Source: Lytechinus pictus
Lineage: Eukaryota; Echinodermata; Echinoidea; Temnopleuroida; Toxopneustidae
Direction of reading: 5' to 3'
NCBI RefSeq assembly: GCF_037042905.1
Contig: NC_087259.1
Location: 22,881,001-22,945,000, forward strand
Length of the DNA: 64,000 nt
Made by a program: the position numbers and the translations under genes. This document shows, in pieces, positions 33,467 through 44,800 of the stretch. Numbering within the stretch: the stretch's first letter is position 1; each line of letters starts with the position of its first letter. Below the pieces are notes generated by a model. It saw nothing but the letters and a program-made list of their open reading frames with translations. It searched no databases and was not told where the DNA came from.

Positions 33467-34088
33467 CCCGGGGGCGCTTACATTGACGAGTGGATACCAA
33501 GCGCGACCCCCCCCCCCAAAAAAAAAAAAAAAAAAAAAAAAAAAACACGTAAAGAGGAAGTCTTTTTCAAGATAGAGCACGTTACGTACTTAACGTAATA
33601 TAACACTCAAATAATGAAAAAAATTGTATCTATTTTGCTAGGAAAGCTACGTGTTTAGGGTCAAATTTGAGAGGGTATTAAAAGTTAAGATTAAAATGTT
33701 TTATAAAGGATGTACTTTTTGCCAAAACAGTCAACATTACGTGTTTAGAGTACGATTTTCGCGAGGTGTGGTAGGTGCATGGGGCCCATAGAGATATATG
33801 GTGGGGCCGTACTAAACCCAATGGTGTAGGTAAAGGTAAAAACGGCAACCGACGTCCGTGACATAACAATTAAAATATCGCTGTACTTGTTTAGGGGTTC
33901 AATTCAGGGAATACTTGCCAAGAGTATCGTTTTGTTTCCAATACTTGTTAAAGTTAGGGTTTCACACGCCAATAAACTTGTTAAGGGGTGCATTTTCAAC
34001 CTATGGAAAATATTTGTTTGGCCGGGTTGTTTTGGTGCTTTTCGAGACCCCATGGTCGCGCATGGTATCCACTCGTCAATGGAAGTAC
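33467..34088 (+). mobile_element. Degraded copy of the CCCGGG-ended transposon family
   Basis: Left end 'cccgggggcgcttacattgacgagtggatacc', right end 'ggtatccactcgtcaatggaagt'. The outer GC block of the right end is lost; 'accaag' occurs on both sides. The interior aligns with 37.7-38.3 kb (same orientation) and carries a C/A homopolymer expansion at 33507-33545. Confidence 0.75.
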
Positions 34089-34403
34089 CAAGCTCCAAAC
34101 TCGTTTCCAATACAAATGAAAATGCTAAAATGTGCCTAAATAAATGATAGGCCTATATAGGAATTGTGTAAACACATCAAACTATGTTTGTAGCCTTGCT
34201 AGGGGCGGATCAAGAGGGCGAAGTCTCCCCCCCCTCTCCTGTTGACTAATTTTCTTTCCTTTCACGATTTTGCTTGTCATTTTTTTTTGGGGGGGGGGGC
34301 GGGGGGCACTTTCTCTTCTGTTATGGCTCTAGATTTCTGCAACGGGATCCTAGATTTTGACAATAGTCAAATGGACAGGCAGACGATAGACGAGATGCCT
34401 GGC

Positions 34404-34674
34404 TGGTGCCATCGCATCGGCTTAACCCGACAATTCGAGAAAAAGGCCCCCTACATTCCCGAAACGTCGGATCCAGTTCACCCGACCCTTGCTTATAGCA
34501 TTCACAAAACATCGGGTAAATTGGACCCGAACGTTCGTACATTTGACTAATAATTTCCACAAAGCGTAGGCTAAACTGGACCCAACTCGTTTCAGGAATT
34601 TAGGGGCCCTTTTCACGAACTGTCGGGTTACGTGATTGTCCGACCGGACGCGATAACCCGATGCGATGGCACAA
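34404..34674. mobile_element. Fold-back miniature element, 'tgccatcgcatcgg' ends
   Basis: Left arm 'tgccatcgcatcggcttaacccgacaattcgagaaaaaggccccc' is inverted at the right as 'ggggcccttttcacgaactgtcgggtta...taacccgatgcgatggca'. The right arm has about 25 extra bases with their own palindrome (gtccgaccggac). The open frames across it on both strands are by-products. Confidence 0.75.
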
Positions 34675-34829
34675 GTCCGCGTTTTTTCCCCATAATATAA
34701 TGAGATAAATTGAAAACACACACACACAGACGGGATGTTCGTAATGAAGATGCATAATAAACCCCGGTGTTATGAACGAATACAGATCTATAAACTGCGT
34801 AAAATGCGCCCAAAAGAATGTTTTAACAA

Positions 34830-35416
34830 TTAAAGGGATGGTCCGGGCTGAAAATATTTATATCTTAATACATATAGAATTCACTAAGCAAAATGCAAAA
34901 ATTTCATCAAAATCGGATAACAAATAATAAAGTTATTAAAGTTTGAAATTTAGCAGTATATTGTGAAAACAGTCGTCATGAATATTCATTAGGTGGGCTG
35001 ATGATGTCACATCTCCACTTTCCGTTTTCTTATGTTATTACATAAAATCATATTTTTTTTCATTATTTCATACTTGTGTGAATACTTTGTCTCCCTTATA
35101 ATGAAATAAGTTGCAGCAATAAATATCTAATGCACTAAATCAGTTGTCAATCCAATTTTTCTAGCTCTTGGAGGAAAAAAATTGAATTAACTTAATTTCA
35201 CATAATAAAATACAAAAGAACAAGTAGAGATGTGACATCATCAGCCCACCTAATGAATATTCATGACGACTGTTTTCACAAAATATTGCTAAACTTTAAA
35301 ATTCAATAACTTTGTTATTTGTTATCCGATTTTGATGAAAATTTTGGCATTTTGCTCAGTGAATTCTACTCTATGTATTAAGCTATACATACTTTCAGCC
35401 CGGACCATCCCTTTAA
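34830..35416. mobile_element. TTAA-flanked miniature element, AGGGATGGTCCGGGCTG family
   Basis: TTAA at 34830-34833 and 35413-35416 brackets a 579-bp element with long inverted arms (agggatggtccgggctgaaa / tttcagcccggaccatccct) and inner pairing (atcaaaatcggataacaaa; gatgatgtcacatc). TTAA duplication indicates a piggyBac- or Kolobok-type mobiliser (inference). A same-size copy lies at 44970-45548. Confidence 0.9.
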
Positions 35417-35504
35417 GGAAATGCTATTTTGCACTATAAACACTTCATATTGTACTGATTGTTTTGAACTAAAAATATCACATTGTGATTAACCGGTTGT
35501 TTCC

Positions 35505-36185
35505 TGTGACAGGGGGGGGGGGGGCAGACTGCCCCCCCCTGACGAGTCACAACTCATGCAGGGGACGTATCCCTGCCCCCCCGACGAGTCACAACTGATC
35601 CAGGGGACGTGCCCCCCCCTTCTGAGAAGCCAAATTAATAATTTGTAATGTAAAAATGCAATGAAAACAGACGTGTACCCCCTCTTTTGAACCTGAAGAC
35701 CTTTTTTTTTTTGCTTGTTAATTTTTTTTCTGGTAAGAATTCCTTTTTTCTTTGGTTGAAGACTTTTTTTTTTTGCTTGTCAAATTTTTTCGCGGACGAA
35801 ATTTGCCCCCCTTTAGGAAAATCCTAGGTACGCCAGTGCCTGGGAAGCAGGGGTGCTGAAGCACTCCCAAGATCTAGGGGGTGCTGCGTGTATTTTTCTC
35901 CATAGGCAGCACCGTAACCCCTGGAATTCTGGTAGGTTAAGCATGTTAAGTGGCAAATTTGAGAAATGCAAGGAATATGACCAATATTTTGTGTTGAAAC
36001 CCTTTTCTTTATTTTCATATTTATTTTTTTGCTTGTCAAATTTCTTGGGACCCAAACAGCCTTCATTTTGTAGGGAAAATTTTTTTTTCCTTGTCAATTT
36101 CACTTCTGATCAGCACCCCCAGCCAAAAAATCGTTCCCAGGGCCCTGCAGACCCCGACGCTTTATACGAGAGCTATTTGAAATAG
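35505..36185. repeat. GC-homopolymer and tandem repeats plus a transposon end
   Basis: After a poly(G)/poly(C) block (35510-35550) there are two tandem copies of a ~45-bp unit containing 'tgacgagtcacaact'. A 'cctaggtacgccagtgcc' end at 35824-35841 resembles the right end of a hAT-like element whose left end was not found. Open frames here overlap on both strands and look random. Confidence 0.5.
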
Positions 36186-36607
36186 ATTTTATGACCCAGA
36201 GTAAAAACACAATTAAATCAATGATGCATTTTTCATACCTTTTTTATTATGATACAATTTATGAGTAAAATTATAAAACCTTACGGGAAGTTGAAATACA
36301 AGTTAGTGACATAGAACAAAACGTATAGGCTTATACGCTGAGGCCTCCTTCTTTGAAGATATCACATGTCACAGTCTACAAAACTGGCTTCCAACCAACC
36401 AATGGTATGCCATTCGAAATGAAGTAATAGCTTGGAAATCATGAAATTTTAAAATTATGATCATGACCATTTTTCAAAAAAAAGTAATTTTATTTTGCTC
36501 GTCCATGCATTCCCCATATGAAATAACAATTTACAAATAATGACATTAAATTGCTTAATTGAAGTTATAGTGCTTGGGTAGGTCCAAAACATAATAAAAA
36601 TCCCCAT

Positions 36608-37205
36608 TTAAAGGAGAACGAAACCCCAGAAACCGGTTGAATTCATATCAAAGTGAAAAGTCAAAGAAACATATTGTTGAAAGTTTGAGCAAGATTGAAT
36701 GAATAATAAGAAAGTTATGAGCATTTGAATATTGAGATCACTAATGCCATGTAGATCCTCCCATTGGCAATGCGACCAAGATCTGTGATGTTACACACGC
36801 ACAACTCCGCCCCATTACTTTAATACTTATTTCGCTTAAATTATCTCGTTTATAGAGTCTTTTGCAAGATGAGGTGTTCCTTTTTAATGAGAGGACACGT
36901 ACAGAGGTTTCACAACATTATATCATGGATAAATTGTTTGTCATACCATTAGAATGAGCAAAATGATATATTTTAGGGTAAATTTTCAGTGTCCAAAGGG
37001 GAGAGTTGTTCATCTGTGACATCACAGATCTTGGTGGCATTGCCGATAGGAGGGTCTCCATAGCATTAGTGATCTTGACATTCAAATGCTCATAACTTTC
37101 TTATTACTTGCCCAATTTTACTCAAACTTTCATTGATCTGAGCATTCTTTAATTTTTCTGCTTTCACACAAGCTAACTTTCTCCAAGGGTTTCATTCTCC
37201 TTTAA
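36608..37205. mobile_element. TTAA-flanked miniature element, AGGAGAAYGAAACCC family
   Basis: TTAA at 36608-36611 and 37202-37205. Ends aggagaacgaaacccc / gggtttcattctcct are inverted, and internal arms pair too (catttgaatattgagatcacta / tagtgatcttgacattcaaatg). 590 bp, no coding capacity. A second copy lies at 45.79-47.02 kb. Confidence 0.9.
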
Positions 37206-37534
37206 GGATAACAAAATGGACATGTCTAATGATAGGAGGTAATAGTATACACATTTACTGAAGGAATTTTGTTTCAGAGATGAAGAAGTATTATTATTTT
37301 AGCACAGAAAGACCCCTTGTTCACATTTTAAAAAATGAAAATAAGACACAAAATGAATCCCAAATACGTGTTGAGTATCCACATTTTAGCTAACCTCGCA
37401 ATTATAACCACTGATATGCCATTGAACATACATGTATGCTATGTGACTGAAGGGCAGCCTTGTCCTGTTAAAAAAAACAATGGTACTTTGTCTGATTAAT
37501 GTCAAGAAAAATGGCAAAGGTGAAATGTGGTATA

Positions 37535-37615
37535 GGAGTTCTTAATGGGAATCAAACACTTGGTTCATGATGTGCTGCACTCAACCCAAGTGAGGTAATT
37601 ATGCATCATTATGTA
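37535..37615 (+). repeat. Partial SINE related to the one at 53.9-54.2 kb
   Basis: Contains 'gtgctgcactcaacccaagtgaggtaa', matching the core of the tRNA-derived SINE; head and tail are missing. Confidence 0.45.
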
Positions 37616-37728
37616 GTGTGTGCTTAGAGCCTTCTGATATTGATAAAACAAGTGTTAAGCAAGTATAATTACAATAATGATACGAATAATCATCATTGTT
37701 ATCAGGCTGTTCCTTGAGCTACAAGTAG

Positions 37729-38314
37729 CTCCAAAGCCCGGGGGGGGGGGCCACTTACATTGACGAGTGGATACCATGCGCGACCAAAAAAACACGTAAA
37801 AAGGATGTCTTTTTCAAGATAGGGCACGTTACGTACGTAACGTGATAAGGGTGTCAAAAACACAAAAATAATGAAAAAAGGGTATCTATTTCGCTAGGGA
37901 AGCTACGTGTTTAGGGTCAAATTTGCGGGGATGATAAAACAAAATTAAAATGTTGTATAAAGGATGTCCTTTTTGCCCCAACACTACGTGTTTAGAGTCC
38001 CGATTTGCACGAGGTGAGGAAGATGGGGTCTAGGCTAAACCAAATGGTGTGTAAATTAGGTAAACTACGACCGACGGACCCGTGACACAACAATAAAATA
38101 TCGCTGTACTTGTTTAGGGGTTCATTTCAGGGAATACTTGCCAAGAGTATAGTTTTGTTTCCAATACTTTTTAAGGGTAGGGTTTGAGACGCCTATACTT
38201 GTTAAGGGGTGCATTTTCAGAACATGGAAAATATGTGTTTAGGGTGCTTTTCGAGACCCCGTGGTCGCGCATGGTATCCACTCGTCAATGGAAGTGGCCC
38301 CCCGGGCTCCAAAG
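37729..38314 (+). mobile_element. CCCGGG-ended transposon, complete 570-bp copy
   Basis: Target duplication ctccaaag at 37729-37736 and 38307-38314. Ends cccgggggggggggccactt and aagtggccccccggg, then 'acattgacgagtggatacc', are inverted. Contains the perfect 20-bp palindrome cacgttacgtacgtaacgtg at 37825-37844. Non-coding. Confidence 0.9.
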
Positions 38315-38687
38315 ATACCATAGTGAATTGTAAATTGTAAATTCCCTAATGAGTATATCAAAGACATATTTTATGAACACTGATGACGCTGTGATGTACA
38401 ATCCTTGTGAAGTTGCCAAACGTTGAGCAATAAGCAATTTAAACATGACCACTGTGGAAAAGGAGTATTTAATAGGAATTACACTGTTCTCCAATCTTCT
38501 GATTACCGACAGTGTTGTGACATATGACCAGTCCCTTGTCAAAGTCATTAAACGTGGAGCAATATAATGAGCATGGTGGTTGATCAATGGTTAAATCAGA
38601 TTCTTGACAGATTTGAAAAACTAAGGAGGTCAGTTTGGCAATGACAAAGACAGTCTAAGGATAGTCCCTTTGTTGATGTACATTATG

Positions 38688-41103
38688 TCATGTCTCCATC
38701 ATCTCTACATCATCACCTGGTGAAGACTTCTTGGATTTAGCTTGCTTTGTGGGCTTCTCACTTGGTGTCGTCTCTACTTCAACTGTTTGAATGAATGGTA
38801 AACACAGAGAGGAATGTGAGAAAGATATGTTACTTCGTAATCACCATTATTAACAGTGTAAGCACATTAAAACCATTCTCAATATACAATCTTCACATCA
38901 TTATCGTCATCATCATTGTCACCATCATCACCTGATGATGATGAATGCTGATGATAATGGTCCATTATCATCAGCATTCATCATCATCATCACCATCATC
39001 TTCATATCACCTTCATCATCATCATCATCATCGTAACTATCATCACAACCACCACCACCACCATGATCATCAACATCATCGTCGCCATTATCACCACCAT
39101 CATTATCACTATCACCATCATAACTGTCCTTGTCTGAAAAACGGGGTGTCCACACCAACTTATCAGGTTGAATTCTTCCCAAGAATGTAACTGAAACTTT
39201 ATCATTTTACTCTTAATATTGCATGGAAAAATGTGAGAGTAAAGAGCATGAACCAGAATTCTTAGAACTACTCATCTCGATGACTTTGACTAAACAAAGG
39301 ACAAAGAAGAAGAAGATGAACCTTACCTGTCATCTCATTGGCCTCCCGTTCTGCATGCATTCGGCCCTTCATAAGCTTTCGTTTCTTTTTGGATGACAGA
39401 TTTACATTGGCTCTAGGATTTCTCCTGGTGAGAAAAAAAGAAAAGAAAGTAAGGCCATATCCACGAGAAACCACATCTGAATATGAAAATGAAGAAAAGC
39501 TTCAAGGTTTTGTAAAATGAGAGAATCAACATCGTTTGTCAGTATTTTGTCTGAAAAAATCTCTCTCTTTATATGCATACCTATAGTTTGATAAGTTTAA
39601 TTGAAAAAAATGTTTGATTTACAAGCAGTGCTCAATAAAACTAGATCACACAATATTCTCCAATTATGATGGAAACTTATTCGATTCAATTCAATTCAAT
39701 TCATTTTATTAACCATATAAAAATATTCAAATACAATGTAAAATAACATAATATATAAATGCATAAATGTAACAAAACATACAAAAAATAAATATACAAC
39801 AAATAAATATAATTTATACATTCATGTAAAAGAAAAATCAACATATGGTAAGAGGCAACCAAAAAGATTAAAATCTTGTTAGGCAGTTGCCCCTTTACAG
39901 GTATTCAAATAATCATTAATAATCATAACGTAATCATTATATATTCATACATCAAACACAGAATCACCCACACCCAACACACATCCATGACCCATTGCAC
40001 TCAAACAAAGGAGAGAGAGAGAGAAAGAGAGAAGAGAGAGGGGGAGGAGGGTACATGTATGTTTAGAAAAGGGAAAGGGAATCAAGATGAATAACCACTA
40101 ATTAATTGTCTTTTAAGTAAAATTTTAAATGAGGAGGCAGTTGAACAAGAACGAATTATAGGATCTAAATTGTTATAAATTCTAGGTCCTGCATGTTTAA
40201 AAGAATTATGAATTTGATTATTAGAGGTCAGTGGAATATGAAAATGAGAAGCTGAACGAGTATTATACTGGTGAAAATCATTATTATAATTGAAAAAATT
40301 CATTATGTTTACAGGTGCCATTTCCTGTTTAATACAATACATCAAAACTTATGATGATAAAGTAAACAAATTTTCGGGCCACATGAGCCAACTTTGTTCA
40401 ATAATATCAAGTATGTTGATTTAAAAATAGTAATTGATTAGCGATTAGCGTACTAGCATTATCACTTTGCAGTGAGTTTGGCATACATCCACCCTAATAT
40501 AAGTAGGGTAACTAATTCAATCTGGTCGGTAAAATTTTATGATAATTAAAGGGCTCTCGATGAAAGTGTTGCACAATCACATCGGCAAAATCCACTCCAG
40601 ACCAAGAAAAGCCAAAACTTTCTTTTGTTTTGATTTTTTAACATACCATCGATTACGTTGGAGTCGGTTCAACTGGTGTGACTTTACCAAATTACAAAAT
40701 TGTGTCTACCCACCTCAAGACTTTATTCATATGTTTTGTAACTATTTTCCCGCTTGCTGCTGATTCTTGTTCATCTCTCCTTGCATCAAGCTTCCTCCTC
40801 ATCGGTGGTTTAGACTGATTACGTAATCTCTTCACCTTCCCCTTTGTCTTTATGTGTTTGAAGGGCGGTTTCTGCAGAGTAAAATACGAATTCATACAAT
40901 TATGTCGATACTCGATACAATAATATTTTTTTGATATTGAAAAGGAAACGATGAATTGTCTTTACATTACAGCAAATTTCATACATCATGTAATACCCGA
41001 TTGAAAAATATTGAAGTATTTCTCTCATAAGATTGGCATCGAGCAACTTGTCACTCGTATTTATTTTGTGATAGCGATTATTTGCTGTCTTTGGAGATCC
41101 CAT
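38688..41103 (-). CDS. C11orf98: C11orf98-like small basic protein, 3-4 exons
   Basis: Well-supported exons (minus strand): 40871-40714, 39424-39327, 38782-38688, with GT..AG joins of phase 2 and 1. The middle is highly basic; RRNPRANVNLSSKKKRKLM aligns with ARANITLSGKKRRKLL of human C11orf98, and the tail GDDVEMMET matches its DVEMKDLEDES end. Function is unknown; the Lys/Arg-rich make-up suggests a nuclear or nucleolar location (inference). The N-terminus is open: either translation starts at 40895 (124 residues, near the human 123) or an exon 41103-40966 starting MGSPKTANN, with a good Kozak context, is spliced on (162 residues). Confidence 0.75.
38890..39130. repeat. (ATC/ATG) triplet microsatellite with an internal palindrome
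   Basis: Triplet repeats in the third intron of the C11orf98-like gene. At about 38934-38988 the repeat flips from gat to atc units around 'aatggtccatt', giving arms of about 27 bp. The Asp- and His-rich frames are artefacts. Confidence 0.9.
39680..40345 (-). mobile_element. 5'-truncated non-LTR retrotransposon (LINE)
   Basis: The minus-strand frame 40345-40082 (87 codons) carries FHQYNTRSASHFHIP, then SFKHAGPRIYNNLDPIIR and FKILLKRQL: the conserved end of CR1/Jockey-type ORF2 (YNTR....GP..N.L...FK..LK). The rest is 3' untranslated sequence ending in (GAATT) units at 39682-39700. Lies in the intron between exons 2 and 3 of the C11orf98-like gene, same strand as the gene. Confidence 0.82.
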
Positions 41104-41824
41104 CTTCAGTCTAGTCAGTAGTCGTAATTATGCAGCAACCGTGTAATCAAAGCTGTGTTGTCATTAAGATAATTTCAGAAGTTTTGATAAACTAAAAGTC
41201 CAATATTAGCATCGTTCTTATAAATGCACTTTGGACAATGCAAATGGATGTTTTGCATATCATGCTGGTGGTGTGACTGAAAATGAAGCAGCATTCATCG
41301 ATCTGATCAATTACTGAATTATCCCACAAAGGTTTCTAAACCGAACTCTCAGTCACTCTTTTATAAAGGCATAAATAGGTTGATATTTGATATTCTTCGC
41401 TTGAATTATTTGAATTTTGCTCGGATTGGCGACGTCAACTCAATATATTGACAGGATATCATAACGAAGTGAATTTATTTCATTCTCCTGAACGAAAACA
41501 ACCAAACGGTCTTGACATTCAATCAATTACACATAACATTGTAATTTCTACTGGTACACTTGAAATATGTACAACTGCATGAGTGCGACGAACAACAGCG
41601 AGTGAATACATTCAATTTGGTAAAATAATGCATGATTATCTTGAGATACAATTCACCATATTTGCGTTATAGACGCACCTAGACAAGACGTCAATCTGGT
41701 GAATTGTTGCAATTTGTTGGAAGGGAAAGGATAAGAAGAAAATTAAAAACAACGAATCAACAAGAAGAGGCAGAATAAGTAGAATAACCAAATAGAAAGT
41801 AAAAGACCACAAAGTTCTTCAAAC
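41104..41824. promoter_or_regulatory. Putative bidirectional promoter interval
   Basis: About 720 bp separate the possible start of the C11orf98-like gene (minus) and the first AGPAT start (plus). No repeat element was recognised in it, unlike all other gaps in the window. No TATA box or specific site can be claimed. Confidence 0.45.
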
Positions 41825-44800
41825 ATGACGTGGGACGCAGAAAACAAGGGAGGAGACAGTATTGGACTAGAACCAAGTCCTGGAACCGATTCATCACTAT
41901 CTAGTCTGAGTCTATGGATAACCCTTTTCACCTTGTGTGCTATTGTCATCATCAGCAACCGCAAACTTCGGTTCTATATGAAATACCATGCCTTCACTGG
42001 GATATACTTCTTTTTCGGCATCATATGTGTGCCCTTTATGCTATTTAACCCTTGCGACCCCAAGGCAGTGACGTAAGTATACAAATTATACAAATTACAA
42101 AAATTATATCTTTATTGGTCATGATGTCCAAGCAGGGGCGACCCCTGGGTAGGGAGACAAGACGACCCGAAGATAAAGTCATTTTCCGAGTTACAAAACT
42201 ATCTGTATAGTCTTCATTTTCTCTCTTTCCTTTTCTGTCCCCCTCTCTTTCCCTTTCCGCACCTCATTATTTTTATACCCCTTTTCCCTACTACTTGAAA
42301 TATAATACGGACGGTTGCCCCTGCCCCGAATAGCGATGCCCATGGCCCGTATTCTGAAGTCCCCTGTGCTAAAATTATGGGGAGCCAAAAGTTCAAAAAT
42401 TCTGTTTATATTGTTTATTTCTTATGTTTACTATTTTGTTTCCTTTTGCTTTCATAATGAAGAAAAATACTTAAGTTATCTTTCCCAGACAATTATGAAC
42501 AATTTGGGTGTCATATGAGTTAATAAATTGAATGTGTACCGTTAGGGACGTGTGCTCCAATTGGCTCTCCATATTTAAACTAAAACTCTAAACAAGGGTT
42601 CAATCTAAACCCTAGTTCAGAATACGGGCCTATGGGTCGAAGTTATTGATGGGAATGACAGGACACTTCCACTTCGGGTCAACCTATACATGTTATAGGG
42701 TGGATTGAGATTGAATTTACAATCGGAAATGTGTTTGATTCAATTTACTCCCCTAAAGTATGCCCCCCCCCCCCCCCGCATAATGGCACAAGAAATCGGG
42801 GCCGATTTCATTAATGAAGGCGGGGGCAGATAGTGGGTCGTTTTTGTAGTATCAAAGGATTTCCTGCAAAAGAAAGTTAATGAAAACAAAAGATCTAATG
42901 ATTCCAGAACGAATTTGCGCCTGTCACAGATTATGGGAATGCAACTCTCGACAAGTACACCCTAATCCAATAAATTGGTATGATCATTATCTGGATAATC
43001 ATATAACCTATAGTTTTCCCAAATCAATCTAACGTACAAGGTCATACGTTTTATTGAGTGCTACACCAAGAAGTGTATGCCAATCATTTACTCTCATCTC
43101 ATCATTGGGAGTTCACAATCATCGAAAACGATCAAAATAGAAATATACATAATTGTACTCGTGCAATTAAAACGTATAGGAAGAAAACTATTTCGCTTGG
43201 AAAAAAGTATTTTACGAGAAAATAAAAAATTGTACTTCTTTCCACCAGCAAATCTTCTTCCTAAACCCAGAGTAATTTCAGGTTTATTTTATTTTGACAG
43301 AGTCCCGATATTTTTCGCTCGTTGGGTTCAAAGTCCTCTGTTCGGTATTAGTGCCAAGATTATCGGAATGGAACGATATCCAGACGGCCCCTTCGTCATC
43401 GTTTGTAATCATCAAAGTTCACTTGATTGTTTAGGTAAATAAATATATAACGTGATAATGAAAAAATATATAATTCAACAACTCATCTTATAACTTTTAT
43501 ACCATTATACCAGAATTATGGCTTATATACTAAGAACAATAATCAAAAACTTTTTGATACGATAACTATTTGGTGCTTTCCACAAAATGACATTAAAGTG
43601 TTGCAGACAAAATGACTAGTATGAACTTAGACATGTTATATAACATGTATAAACTTTTTTTAGTTTTAAAGTATTATTTCATCGCTTCTTCCAGTGAATA
43701 CAAACATAAACTGACTTCATAAATTTCATAATTTCATAACTTCATAAATAATACATTATAATAACTTCATAACTTTATGAATAATACATCGAGGTACCAG
43801 TAAAATAAGTAATTCATAAAAATAAATCTTTAAGTCAATTCAGTTTGATCCATTCATTTTTCCAATACACTGAAAGAAATCAAGAAATACAATACAGAAA
43901 ATATAGAAATGAAGAAAATAATGAAATAAAATAAATTAAACAAGTGGAATGCCTCTGGCCGTCTCACCTGCATCACACGATTCAATATAGCAGCAGTGCT
44001 GATTTTGAAAACTACTATAACTCGCACAAGATGTTCAGTGATACTTGGTTACTCTTATTTCCACGTTTTATGAACTAGACCAATACACTTATAGAGATAT
44101 GATGGCAATTCAACAAATACCCCCAACGTGGCCAAAGTTCTTTGACCTTACATGACCTTTGACCTGATCATGTGACCTGAAACTCGCACAGGATGTTCAG
44201 TGATACTTGATTACTATTATGTCCAAGTTTTATGAACTAGACCAACACACTTTCAAATTTATGGCTGTAATTCAACAAATACCCCAATTTGGCCAAAGTT
44301 CATTGACCCTAAATGACCTTTGACCTTGATCATGTGACCTGAAACTTGCACAGGATGTTCAGTAATACCTGATTACTATTATGTCCAAGTTTCATGAATC
44401 AGATCCATAAACATTCAAAGTTATGATGGTAATTCAACAGATACCCCCAATTCGGCCAAAGTTCATTGACCCTAAATGACCTTTGACCTTGGTCATGTGA
44501 TGTGAAACTCACGCAGGATGTTCAGTGATACTTGATTAACCTTATGTATAAGTTTCATGAACTAGGTCCATATATTTTCTAAGTTATGATGACATTTCAA
44601 AAACTTAACCTTAGGTTAAGATTTTGATGTTGATTCCCCCAACATGGTCTAAGTTCATTGACCCTAAATGACCTTTGAAACTCAGGCAGGATGTTCAGTA
44701 ATACTTGATTAACCTTATGGCCAAGTTTCATGAACTAGGTCCATATACTTTCTAAGTTATGCTGTCATTTCAAAAACTTAACCTCAGGTTAAGATTTGGT

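Noticed and set aside
34242-34727. Overlapping ~80-100-codon frames on both strands
   Set aside because: They span an inverted-repeat element; mirrored frames are expected there.
38928-39205. Asp-rich, His-rich and Met/Val-rich frames
   Set aside because: Triplet microsatellite artefacts in an intron.
43077-43300. Upstream part of the 121-codon frame leading into AGPAT copy 1 exon 2
   Set aside because: The acceptor at 43300 restores alignment with copy 2 (which joins at 55562); the upstream part is intron that happens to be open.
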